From: DATIHT01 sp035480415
GTDB lineage: Bacteria > Patescibacteriota > Microgenomatia > Curtissbacterales > GWA2-41-24
Assembly (NCBI GenBank): GCA_035480415.1
Contig: DATIHT010000015.1
Location: 1-48,224 of the forward strand
Direction of reading: 5' to 3'
DNA length: 48,224 bases
In this document: one piece after another, positions 16,777-24,722 of the stretch
Layout of the letters: each line of letters opens with the position of its first letter
Numbering within the stretch: position 1 is the stretch's first letter
The notes under the pieces: model-generated
The model's database searches: none
The model's input: the letters and a program-made list of their open reading frames with translations, nothing else
What the model was told of the DNA's origin: nothing
Position numbers and translations under genes: made by a program

Positions 16777-18347
16777 AGATTTATAAAATATGCCCCGCAA
16801 GCTATCAGGGCAATTAGGGATATCATCTCACTGAGTAAGTGAAGTGATGAATGTGCGTATTTGATTATAACGGTGTGGCTGCCTGGTGGCAACTGGAAAT
16901 TAATGAGGCCAAATTTGTTGTCGTGAGTAATCGGAACTTCTTTGCCGTCTACAGTTGCCTTCCATCCTGGAAAATCTATGGAGTTTACTGTTACATTTGA
17001 GTTTTCTTGAGCTTCTATATCTGCTGAATAATTTGTCGCTTTGATCACTTCGTTTTTAATCTGTGCTTTACCACTAGTTATTACTATTTTTTCATTTGCT
17101 CGTGTTTTTTGTGTTTCTACTGACCAGAGTGGCGCGTACTCTTCTCGTACCGTTGTTGATGCTTCATTGGTTGCGTAATACCCGTCTCCTTTGTCTGTGA
17201 ACGCTACTGGTTTGGTGTATGAGATTGTTGAAAATATTGCTGCTGCAATGACGATTACTGAGAGCATTGTCTTCTTGTTTTGAGAATTTATGATAAGCGC
17301 TGCAAAAATTGAGGTTGTGAACATGACAATTGATAGGAGTCTCCAGGGAAATTGAATAATTTGACCCATGATTGGAAGTTCCCAAATGTGTGATGAGATT
17401 TTTAACATCACGAATCCAACTGCGATATCAATTAATAAAAGTGGAATTATATTTTGTCCTCTGACTTTTTTGAATAGGACTAGATAAATAGTTGTTAAAA
17501 AAATAAATATTGATACAATCCCGAATTGAACCGACATATGACCTGTTCCTGTTGGAAGAGGCGAATAACCCCATGTCGGGATAATAAGATCTTTAATTGA
17601 AACGAGGTGTTCTGTTGGATTGGATACAATTATTTGTGACGATCTAACATACTTGAGATCGAGAAGTGCTGGAAGCCAGAAAAATGCTGAACTCAAAACT
17701 CCCATGATAAGTGCTCCTAATATTTGCAGAATATTTTTCTTTGTAAGTGTAAATGCAATTATTAAAAATACTGGGATAAAGAGTGCGGCAATAACATTGT
17801 GAGAGAGGATCAAACCTGCAGAGAAAATAGAAATGAGTGGAAGATATTTTTTGTCGCCCTTTGAGACTTTTACAATACTCCCAAGTATAAGCGGCAAAAA
17901 CATGAACGCCACATTTTCTCCAATACTTCCTCTAACATAGAGGTCCAAAAATCTATACGGAGAGAATATATAAAGTATTGACCCTGCAAGTGCCGCAACT
18001 GGAGCAAATACTAATGACAGCGACCAGAACATTGCCAGTGCTGAGACTATTGTTGTTGTGACAAAAACTATTTTTATACTATCTGTAAATCCAAAACCAA
18101 AAGCTTTGGGTATTTCTGCTAAGTAAAAAGGGAGCGGATAGAGAAAATTCAAAACTGGATATCCGTAATTGCTGTTAAGCCTGTCTACAAACCTGACCGG
18201 AAACTGGCCTGCTGCCAAAGTCTGGTGAAATGCTGTGAATCTAATAACCATCCATTCTCCATCATGACTTTCAAAATAACCTTTTTTGAAAAACGGCCAG
18301 AGTGAGATTAATGTTGCAACTAAAATAATTAGCAATAGTTTTTTCAT
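16755..18347 (-). CDS. polytopic membrane protein, PTPS-related/GT-C-like
   Basis: The 530-residue protein is a paralogue of the one at 8506-10236. It has the same early block (HDGEWMVIRFTAFHQTLAAG, then FPVRFVDRLNSNYGYPV), the same YRFLDLYVRGSIGENVAF segment, about ten helices, a C-terminal outside domain with FPGWKATVDGKEVP, and a last helix. I place it in the PTPS_related (PF10131) family. The chemistry is not established; a sugar transferase outside the membrane is the likely role. Its start shares one base with the stop of the YfhO gene (TAATG), and the last 21 nt hold the start of the mini-ORF. The C-terminal domain end resembles YfhO proteins, which suggests the two families work on related substrates. 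Confidence 0.82.
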   Translation of the reverse strand: MKKLLLIILVATLISLWPFFKKGYFESHDGEWMVIRFTAFHQTLAAGQFPVRFVDRLNSNYGYPVLNFLYPLPFYLAEIPKAFGFGFTDSIKIVFVTTTIVSALAMFWSLSLVFAPVAALAGSILYIFSPYRFLDLYVRGSIGENVAFMFLPLILGSIVKVSKGDKKYLPLISIFSAGLILSHNVIAALFIPVFLIIAFTLTKKNILQILGALIMGVLSSAFFWLPALLDLKYVRSSQIIVSNPTEHLVSIKDLIIPTWGYSPLPTGTGHMSVQFGIVSIFIFLTTIYLVLFKKVRGQNIIPLLLIDIAVGFVMLKISSHIWELPIMGQIIQFPWRLLSIVMFTTSIFAALIINSQNKKTMLSVIVIAAAIFSTISYTKPVAFTDKGDGYYATNEASTTVREEYAPLWSVETQKTRANEKIVITSGKAQIKNEVIKATNYSADIEAQENSNVTVNSIDFPGWKATVDGKEVPITHDNKFGLINFQLPPGSHTVIIKYAHSSLHLLSEMISLIALIACGAYFINLWRKQNS

Positions 18348-20761
18348 TATTTGGTTTTTTGTTTTTTGGCAGTATAGACTCCCAAGATAATTAGCATGAC
18401 TAATGAGGCCATAGTGATATGAACACCGGTTTTAAATGACTTGGACTGATAATAGAACTCAACTGTGTGCTCCCCTTTTGGTACTGCAGCTGATAGAAAC
18501 GCATAGTGTGCTCTAAGTAATGGTGTCGTTTGTCCGTCAATTTTTACATGCCAGTTGGGATCATGGGCATCTGATACGAAAAGAAGAGAGTTTTGATCCA
18601 GTTTTGTTTTGATTATTATTTCTCCAGGAGAATACTTTATGATTTCGGGCTCTACTGCTGACTGGTCGGAACTTTGAATATCTAGTGGCGGCTGGGACTC
18701 AAGAAGAAGAGTTCTTAGGTCGAATTGTGGGTCATAAATCTTGTTTATAATCTCCTCGTCTGATGCTACAAGATAACGGGTAGTTTGGAAAATTCTTGGG
18801 ATGACTGTTTCTCTTTGGAAAACTTGAAATTTGTCTTGCTGCCAGATGCCCTTAACTTTATCGTTTGAAAATCTTTCATAGTGAAAATCTGCAGCATTTT
18901 TAGGACTGTCTTCTTTGTCCAGAAGATATTTAACTCCCAGCAAGTCAAAGAGTCTTTTCCTGAAACCGTTTTCTTCTGTCGGAAAAACACCGTCTGACCT
19001 TAGATATGTTTTTGGGACTTTACCTGTTGCTGCCGACGCCAACAACTGTGAATACCTTTCGATTCTCAAAGTGTCGTATCCTTCTGCTCCATATACCTTG
19101 TAATGAGTTGGGAAATTAAAATCAATATGAGCTGTTCCCCCTCCATAGAATCTATTGATACCAGCGTTATCTTGAAGCCAAGAAAATATAGGGTGATCCG
19201 GAAAGATAAAACTCTTGGGTGAGGTTGGTAGGAATTTATTGGTGTAATAAACACCACCAAGCATTGTGATTGCAAAAATACCATAAATAAATGCTTGCTT
19301 CAGGTTGATTGGAAGTTTAAGTGATTTTGGTTTTAACAGCACTATCAAGCTTCCTGCAAAAAGAGATAGGTAGCTAAATGTTGGTAAGATAAGATTTCTT
19401 TTGGTTACGGATAGATTGACCTCCCAAACGTCTTTGGGAGACATGAATTTTGCTCCTACTTGCGCAAAGGCCCACATTAAAAAATAAATAAATCCAATAC
19501 CTATCTGGAAATAAATAAATTTCTTTAGATATTTCTTGTCATCGAAGTTTTTTAATATATCGGCAAGACTGAGCGACGAAAGTATTATCAGCAAGAATAT
19601 TGAGATTGATATAAACCTTGATGGGGTAGTTGCATCAATTAGGGGAATCTGAAAAGCTCTGATTGCCCAGGTTATCGGGCCGTTTACTGCTGCAAATATA
19701 AAGAGAACAGACACGAGAGTGAGAAATTTAACAAATTTTTCCTTCCATAAATTGAAAATGCCCCACAAGCTTAGAATCAGCGGGATCACACCAAAGTACG
19801 GAGTAAAGTCGCCGTATGAATGACTCCAGAAGTTATTGTTTGCAGGGTGACCAAAAAAATCGCTTGCAAAAAAAGTGATTAAGTTTTTGTAAGGAAGAAT
19901 GCCCCAATCAAATACTTCTCTTGAAAATGGTAGCGATATTGGTGAAATTTTATAGAACTGAAAGGTAGGAATAATCTGGACTGCTGACACGAGCAGTGAT
20001 GCTAAAAATACAAAAATAATTGCACCAAATTTTGGAACAAGCAACTTTTTTTCACTCAATACCTTAAAGATCCAGTACAATCCCACTGCGCTGTATACGT
20101 ATATAGCCGTTTGAGGATGGCCGGCAAGAATGGATAGGGCGAGACTTGCGGTTAATATTAATAAATAGTTAAACTTTGAATTTTGAAAGTAATTATTTAT
20201 TGACCAGAATGCCAGAGGTAGCCAAACATAGCTATGAGAAACGTTTCCATTCTCCATCCATGTGATTAAGTAGCTGGAAAACATAAAGGCAATAGACCCA
20301 AAAATAGAAGGCCATTTCTCCAGCTTGTAGCTTTTTAAAAGCAGATACATAAACAGTCCGCCCAGGAGAGGTTGAATCATCACTAGTAGAAGCCACGCGT
20401 TTTTTGCATTCGTTAAAAAGTAAAAAATATTAAACGGATAGAAGACGCTCGACTGGAAATTGGCAAGAAGAGGCTGGCCAGAGAATGTGTAAGGATTCCA
20501 AAGAGGCGCCTTGCCTTGCTTAAACTCATCTGCTGCAAATTCTTTCCAAAGGTATATTTGCCTGATGCTGTCTGCGCCCAATAGCTCTTTGTGTGTCGTC
20601 CAGGGACTATATCCTTCCCAGCCACCTGAGTAATAAGGAAAGTAAAATGAGGTCAGTAAATCTCCTGGAATTGGATACTGACCTCTTAGGAAAACCTTAA
20701 AAAAGATCAGACAAGTTACAAGAAAAATAAATATGACTGCGAATAGTTTGCCTTTAATCAT
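18347..20761 (-). CDS. YfhO family membrane protein
   Basis: The protein has 804 residues from the ATG at 20761, with about 12-13 helices and a large C-terminal outside domain followed by a last helix. The hallmark loop IPGDLLTSFYFPYYSGG, then PLWNPYTFSGQPLLANFQSS, and the closing pattern DPNWHVKIDGQTTPLLRA identify YfhO (PF09586). In Bacillus this family takes part in glycosylation of lipoteichoic acid using a lipid-linked sugar. A GTG at 20821 would add 20 residues, overlapping the upstream gene; I prefer ATG because GGAAAGG lies 10 nt before it and the membrane anchor begins there. It lies between two other GT-C-like genes in one operon. Confidence 0.88.
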   Translation of the reverse strand: MIKGKLFAVIFIFLVTCLIFFKVFLRGQYPIPGDLLTSFYFPYYSGGWEGYSPWTTHKELLGADSIRQIYLWKEFAADEFKQGKAPLWNPYTFSGQPLLANFQSSVFYPFNIFYFLTNAKNAWLLLVMIQPLLGGLFMYLLLKSYKLEKWPSIFGSIAFMFSSYLITWMENGNVSHSYVWLPLAFWSINNYFQNSKFNYLLILTASLALSILAGHPQTAIYVYSAVGLYWIFKVLSEKKLLVPKFGAIIFVFLASLLVSAVQIIPTFQFYKISPISLPFSREVFDWGILPYKNLITFFASDFFGHPANNNFWSHSYGDFTPYFGVIPLILSLWGIFNLWKEKFVKFLTLVSVLFIFAAVNGPITWAIRAFQIPLIDATTPSRFISISIFLLIILSSLSLADILKNFDDKKYLKKFIYFQIGIGFIYFLMWAFAQVGAKFMSPKDVWEVNLSVTKRNLILPTFSYLSLFAGSLIVLLKPKSLKLPINLKQAFIYGIFAITMLGGVYYTNKFLPTSPKSFIFPDHPIFSWLQDNAGINRFYGGGTAHIDFNFPTHYKVYGAEGYDTLRIERYSQLLASAATGKVPKTYLRSDGVFPTEENGFRKRLFDLLGVKYLLDKEDSPKNAADFHYERFSNDKVKGIWQQDKFQVFQRETVIPRIFQTTRYLVASDEEIINKIYDPQFDLRTLLLESQPPLDIQSSDQSAVEPEIIKYSPGEIIIKTKLDQNSLLFVSDAHDPNWHVKIDGQTTPLLRAHYAFLSAAVPKGEHTVEFYYQSKSFKTGVHITMASLVMLIILGVYTAKKQKTK

Positions 20762-20804
20762 TTGTTTGATGCCTTTCCAGTAGTAAATCTCCTGTATCTG
20801 ACGA

Positions 20805-22007
20805 TTATTTGTGTGTTTCACTTTTTACTCCGCTCAGAACAAACAGCGCTATTGGAACAATTATTATTGGAGTGAACAGCGCAATTTCCATAAATTTGAT
20901 GGTATTTGGGTGGGACCAGTCACCGTTATATAAATAAGGAAGGTACCTAAGAAGTGCACCAAACCCTATGGCTCCGGCAATTAAGAAGGAGACTCGTTTT
21001 GATATTAGGGCTGCAAGTGGCAGCGTCCAGAACAAGTACCACGGCTGGAACTGTACTTGAGTACTTCCTGATGAGATAAATGGTACCTGAATTGTGAATG
21101 TGGAAAACACAAATGTAAACGCTGCCATTGTTGCAAGGCTCAGTAGAATAAGCTGATTTGTATTAATTTTCTTGATTGCCATAAGAAATATCCAGGGAAC
21201 ATTAAGAATAGATATGTATTTTATAAGCGCGCCCGCAACTAGCGACAGAAACCCGGAAAGGTTTTTATTTATTGCAAAAAGTATGGAGGCTAGAATGAAA
21301 ACTGAGAAGACTACATCGTTGTGCGCATTTACTACGCCTTCAATTAGAAAAAGAGGATTGAGAGCATAAAATGCCGTTCCCAAAAGCGCAATTTTTGGGT
21401 TTATTTTTTTGAGGATTTTGTAAATTATAAGTGAGTTTAATATATGGAAAGATCCAATAAAAATCTTGAAGGCAATGAGGGTGATTATAAATTTTCCAAA
21501 TCCTACAATTGTTGGAATTAGTGACAATGCAAGCCAGAGTGGACCGTACGGAGAGAACCTATGTGTCCACCTCATAAAACGTATCCAGTCGTCTTGAGGA
21601 AAATCTAATGCTTTGTGTGTGTAAGGACTTAAATGATAGGCCCATAAAATTTTTGCGTCGAACATATAATTGAAAACATCGTAAGAAAGAAAAGGATAGG
21701 CAAAAACAAGGATTATGAAGTTTACAACAACAGACGCAATAAGATACTTCTTCCCTATTTTTTCCCTGTAAAATAACCAAAGATTTGCGGCAAAGAATGA
21801 GAATGCCAATATCACCCACAATAAGTACACGAGTGTTGCTTGTGGACGGTTATAGTATCCAAGTTGTTGCATAAACCCAACAAAGTTTAGAAACATAGGG
21901 TTTTGCGAAAGAGTTAGATTTAGGTCTACATACGAATAGGAGAAAATCGCTAAAAAACCGTAAAGCAGGATATTTATTACTAAAAGGCGTTTTTCTAATG
22001 GCGACAC
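20805..22007 (-). CDS. GT-C mannosyltransferase-like membrane protein
   Basis: The 400-residue protein has about ten to eleven helices. FAYPFLSYDVFNYMFDAKI with an early Asp, and the segment ALNPLFLIEGVVNAHNDV, are typical of actinobacterial-style polyprenol-phosphate-mannose-dependent mannosyltransferases (MptA/B, GT87-like, DUF2029). The short protein lacks the big outside domain of YfhO. The sugar is inferred from the family only. The start is GTG at 22007, with no Shine-Dalgarno; a TAGAAT box ends 7 nt before it, and the gap is shared with the divergent gene at 22067. It heads an operon with the YfhO and PTPS-related genes and the SDR/dehydrogenase pair. Confidence 0.8.
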   Translation of the reverse strand: MSPLEKRLLVINILLYGFLAIFSYSYVDLNLTLSQNPMFLNFVGFMQQLGYYNRPQATLVYLLWVILAFSFFAANLWLFYREKIGKKYLIASVVVNFIILVFAYPFLSYDVFNYMFDAKILWAYHLSPYTHKALDFPQDDWIRFMRWTHRFSPYGPLWLALSLIPTIVGFGKFIITLIAFKIFIGSFHILNSLIIYKILKKINPKIALLGTAFYALNPLFLIEGVVNAHNDVVFSVFILASILFAINKNLSGFLSLVAGALIKYISILNVPWIFLMAIKKINTNQLILLSLATMAAFTFVFSTFTIQVPFISSGSTQVQFQPWYLFWTLPLAALISKRVSFLIAGAIGFGALLRYLPYLYNGDWSHPNTIKFMEIALFTPIIIVPIALFVLSGVKSETHK

Positions 22008-22031
22008 TATCTTTATTCTACTTAAATATCT

Positions 22032-22060
22032 TTGACAAAGCCAAATTAAGAGTAAATAAT
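22032..22060 (+). promoter_or_regulatory. near-consensus promoter, leaderless arrangement
   Basis: The plus strand reads a perfect TTGACA, a 17-nt spacer and AATAAT, ending 6 nt before the ATG at 22067. Transcription would begin at or next to the A of the start codon. No Shine-Dalgarno fits between. Confidence 0.7.
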
Positions 22061-22066
22061 GGGGTT

Positions 22067-22987
22067 ATGGGCGATATATCTCCCGAAGGAAATACTCCAG
22101 CCCTTACGCCAAGAAGACAATTTCTTAGTCACGCTGCAACAGCAGTTGCAGGAGTAGCGGCCGGATTTATTGCAGGACGAGGAGAAAAGGGGCCATCGAT
22201 ATTAAATAAGCTTGATGATTTTAGAAAAGTTGAGTGGAGCCCTGATACTGTTTTTAAGCGAGTTACGCTTGGAGAGCAAATAACAGATAAACTAACAGTG
22301 CCTGGCAATGGCTATTTTTTACACACTTCTGCGGGGAGTAAAATAAGAGCACTTGTTTCTCCCACAAACAAAAATTTTTCGGCCGGTGTCGAAATCTTTG
22401 ATGAATTCGGAAATTTAATAAGGGGAGCAAAAAATGAATCTTCTGAAACTGTAATTCCCAAAGATGGTGATTATTATGTTAGTGTTTACAGATTTCCAAA
22501 TTCCAAAATAGGCGATGGCACATTTTCTTTTCTAGTCGAGGATCCGCGAAAGACGAATGTTCAAGGTAGTTTTATGATTTCCCCTAATCGAGATCGGCAG
22601 TTTCAAATGCCTTCTGAGACTGGTTTCGATATTTTTACTCGTGGAGATATAGGTATTGTACTTGATTATAACCAAGACGTAGTTGATCCAAATGCAGATA
22701 ATCTTAAATACCCAAAAGGGAAATTTGCCCAAGATTTAAAAGTATATGTAAAAAGAGGTGGCATTGGTCAACTTTCAGGAGATAACCCTGATTTAGCTGA
22801 GCTGAGTGAACAGAACAGGTACAATGACTTTGGGGTTTGGGTGCTTGATAAACAAAGAATTGCCGTAGTTCCGGAAAGGACGACCGAACCCTTTACAGCT
22901 GAGTGGCCAAAAGGTAGCCAAGTCGTAGTATCAACCAGCAAACCAAATTCAAAAGACAGATATAACGCAAGAATTTTTGTACTTTAA
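22067..22987 (+). CDS. Tat-exported protein with a PPC-like domain
   Basis: The protein has 306 residues from the ATG at 22067. Residues near 17-40 have a twin-arginine signal, PRRQFLSHAATAVAGVAAG: the RRxFL motif and a weakly hydrophobic, alanine-rich core. Behind it lies a domain resembling bacterial pre-peptidase C-terminal (PPC) domains, with GYFLHTSAGSKIRALV and DGDYYVSVYRF. A second half (about residues 165-306) has no family I recognise. No catalytic residues are evident, so I expect a secreted or surface-attached binding protein. An earlier in-frame ATG at 21998 overlaps the divergent gene and precedes the promoter. It stands alone and ends 1 nt from the convergent GT2 gene. Confidence 0.8.
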   Translation: MGDISPEGNTPALTPRRQFLSHAATAVAGVAAGFIAGRGEKGPSILNKLDDFRKVEWSPDTVFKRVTLGEQITDKLTVPGNGYFLHTSAGSKIRALVSPTNKNFSAGVEIFDEFGNLIRGAKNESSETVIPKDGDYYVSVYRFPNSKIGDGTFSFLVEDPRKTNVQGSFMISPNRDRQFQMPSETGFDIFTRGDIGIVLDYNQDVVDPNADNLKYPKGKFAQDLKVYVKRGGIGQLSGDNPDLAELSEQNRYNDFGVWVLDKQRIAVVPERTTEPFTAEWPKGSQVVVSTSKPNSKDRYNARIFVL

Positions 22988-22988
22988 A

Positions 22989-23747
22989 CTAAATATTCTT
23001 GTAAACCCCTTTTAAGTCGTTCATCCGGATTTTTAAAACATCTCTAAACATTCTAAGCGAATCTTTTAGCGGGCTAACTCTGTCTGTTGCAACGTGATGC
23101 CATATTATCGGCACCTCTTTTATCTTGTAACCACGCTTTTTTGCTATGAACAGGAGTTCAACGTCAAAAGCAGTTACCAACGCTCCTTCAACTTTTCCAC
23201 CTTTTCCATAAACTCTTAATTGTTTGAAGAGTTCTTTGGCAACCGTACTTTTAAAGCCTTTAAATCCTGCCTGAGTATCCCAGATACCACGAACTGCTAT
23301 TATCTGAACGATTATATTAAAGACTATTCCCATAATATGCCTGTGAAGTGGCTCTTTTTCTCTTTTGGCTCCTGGTAGTTGTCTTGAACCGATAACGATG
23401 TCGTACTGTGGGAAATGAGGCAATAGCCTATCTACTTCTTCTATTGGCGTTGCCTGATCAAAGTCTGTGAATACTATTATTTCACCTTCTGCTTCTTCAA
23501 CGCCTTTTTTAACAGTTTCTGCTTTTCCTTGATGTGGATTTTTTATAACCCTTACATTTTTGTTATCTTTTGAAAATTTTTCTGCTAGATTTGCAGTTTG
23601 ATCGCTCGAACCATCATCAACAATTAATATCTCATAAGCATATTTTTGCCCCTCGAGAAACTTTGGAACTTGGTCAATTGTTCCCTTTTTGAAATTAGGT
23701 TCTTCGTTGTACGCGGGGATAATAACAGAAAGGTAGGGTTTTGCCAT
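22989..23747 (-). CDS. GT2 polyprenyl-phosphate sugar transferase, ALG5-like
   Basis: The 252-residue enzyme begins with LSVIIPAYNEE and has DDGSSD at 44-49 and the acidic motif TDFD at 94-97. The segments NPHQGKAETVKKGV and WDTQAGFKGFK are typical of ALG5-like dolichyl-phosphate glucosyltransferases. It should charge polyprenyl phosphate with a hexose, for later use by GT-C enzymes. No C-terminal membrane domain is present, although a hydrophobic patch, GIVFNIIVQIIAV, lies in the middle. The gene has its own promoter, located in the end of pyrB, and the ATG is 8 nt from the -10 box with no Shine-Dalgarno. The start MAKPYLSV is the natural family start. Confidence 0.9.
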   Translation of the reverse strand: MAKPYLSVIIPAYNEEPNFKKGTIDQVPKFLEGQKYAYEILIVDDGSSDQTANLAEKFSKDNKNVRVIKNPHQGKAETVKKGVEEAEGEIIVFTDFDQATPIEEVDRLLPHFPQYDIVIGSRQLPGAKREKEPLHRHIMGIVFNIIVQIIAVRGIWDTQAGFKGFKSTVAKELFKQLRVYGKGGKVEGALVTAFDVELLFIAKKRGYKIKEVPIIWHHVATDRVSPLKDSLRMFRDVLKIRMNDLKGVYKNI

Positions 23748-23755
23748 CTATAACT

Positions 23756-23785
23756 ATTATCTTGGTTACATTCTTGCTTTGTCAA
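23756..23785 (-). promoter_or_regulatory. promoter inside the pyrB 3' end, leaderless arrangement
   Basis: The minus strand reads a perfect TTGACA (inside the last codons of pyrB), an 18-nt spacer and GATAAT, ending 8 nt before the ATG at 23747. This gives the GT2 gene its own transcript, independent of pyrB. Confidence 0.65.
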
Positions 23786-24683
23786 AGAGGAGAAGGAGGA
23801 CTGCCATACGAACATAAAGACCATTTTGGGCTTCTTCAAAATAGATTGCCCTCGGATCACTATCCACGTCTGCGGTTATTTCATTTATTCTTGGCAAGGG
23901 GTGCATGATGATGGCATCCTTTTTAATTAACTTTAGAGTGTTTTTATCAATTACATATACTCCGAAATATTTTTTATAGTCTGCTTGTGTTAATCTTTCT
24001 TTTTGTATTCTTGTCACATAGACCACATCTGCATCTTTTAGTCCATCGTTTAAATCTTCGGTTTCCCTAAATTTATTCCCCGATTTTTTAAGTCTTTCTC
24101 TAAGTTCGGGTAGAATACACAATTTTTTAGGTGACACAAAGGTGAATTTTACATCCGGGAATAGGGTTAGAAGATATGAAAGAGAATGAACTGCTCTGTA
24201 TGTTGCTAACTCTCCTACCATCGCTATTGTGAAATTTGATTTTTTGAATTTGGAAAAAATTGTGTACAAATCCAGTAGTGCCTGTGTGGGATGTTCACCT
24301 GTACCATCACCTGCATTTATGACTGGCACTTTTGAGAATTTGGCTGCTGTATCTGCTATTCCGCTTTGCGGGTGTCTAATGACAATAAGATCCGTGTAGC
24401 CATTAACAATTCTTATTGTGTCTTCAATTGTTTCTCCTTTTATTGCAGATGAGAATTCTGCAGCATTTTCAGTTGAGATTACCGATCCGCCCAGTTTTAA
24501 CATTGATGCCTCAAATGACATACGAGTCCTGGTGGAAGGTTCGTAAAATAATGTGACCATCACCTTACCAGCCAAGGCCTGTTTATTGTATTTTCCTGAT
24601 TTTATTTTATCGGTGAGATTAAAAATTTCCTGGAGAGTTTTAGTGTCGAACTGTTTAGCAGAAACTACATGGCGGAGTTTCAT
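23766..24683 (-). CDS. pyrB: aspartate carbamoyltransferase catalytic subunit
   Basis: The 305-residue enzyme joins carbamoyl phosphate and aspartate in pyrimidine synthesis. The carbamoyl-phosphate motif STRTR is at 50-54, the mobile loop SSAIKGET at 78-85, and HPTQ at 131-134; HPLPRINE closes the aspartate domain. The length and motifs match catalytic chains. No pyrI regulatory chain or other pyr gene is near. It lies alone among glycan genes, with a strong own promoter that reaches the ATG after 8 nt, so it is likely expressed independently. The connection to the surroundings might be only genomic, or it might reflect a need for UDP- and dTDP-sugar precursors; the second idea is inference. 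Confidence 0.97.
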   Translation of the reverse strand: MKLRHVVSAKQFDTKTLQEIFNLTDKIKSGKYNKQALAGKVMVTLFYEPSTRTRMSFEASMLKLGGSVISTENAAEFSSAIKGETIEDTIRIVNGYTDLIVIRHPQSGIADTAAKFSKVPVINAGDGTGEHPTQALLDLYTIFSKFKKSNFTIAMVGELATYRAVHSLSYLLTLFPDVKFTFVSPKKLCILPELRERLKKSGNKFRETEDLNDGLKDADVVYVTRIQKERLTQADYKKYFGVYVIDKNTLKLIKKDAIIMHPLPRINEITADVDSDPRAIYFEEAQNGLYVRMAVLLLLFDKARM

Positions 24684-24691
24684 TAGTGGAA

Positions 24692-24720
24692 ATTATATAC
24701 TTGCACATGCCAGTTGGCAA
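24692..24720 (-). promoter_or_regulatory. strong pyrB promoter, leaderless arrangement
   Basis: The minus strand reads TTGCCA (five of six), a 17-nt spacer and a perfect TATAAT, which ends 8 nt before the pyrB ATG. No Shine-Dalgarno fits. It is among the best promoter matches in the window, and no gene is on the other strand here. Confidence 0.75.
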
Positions 24721-24722
24721 CT

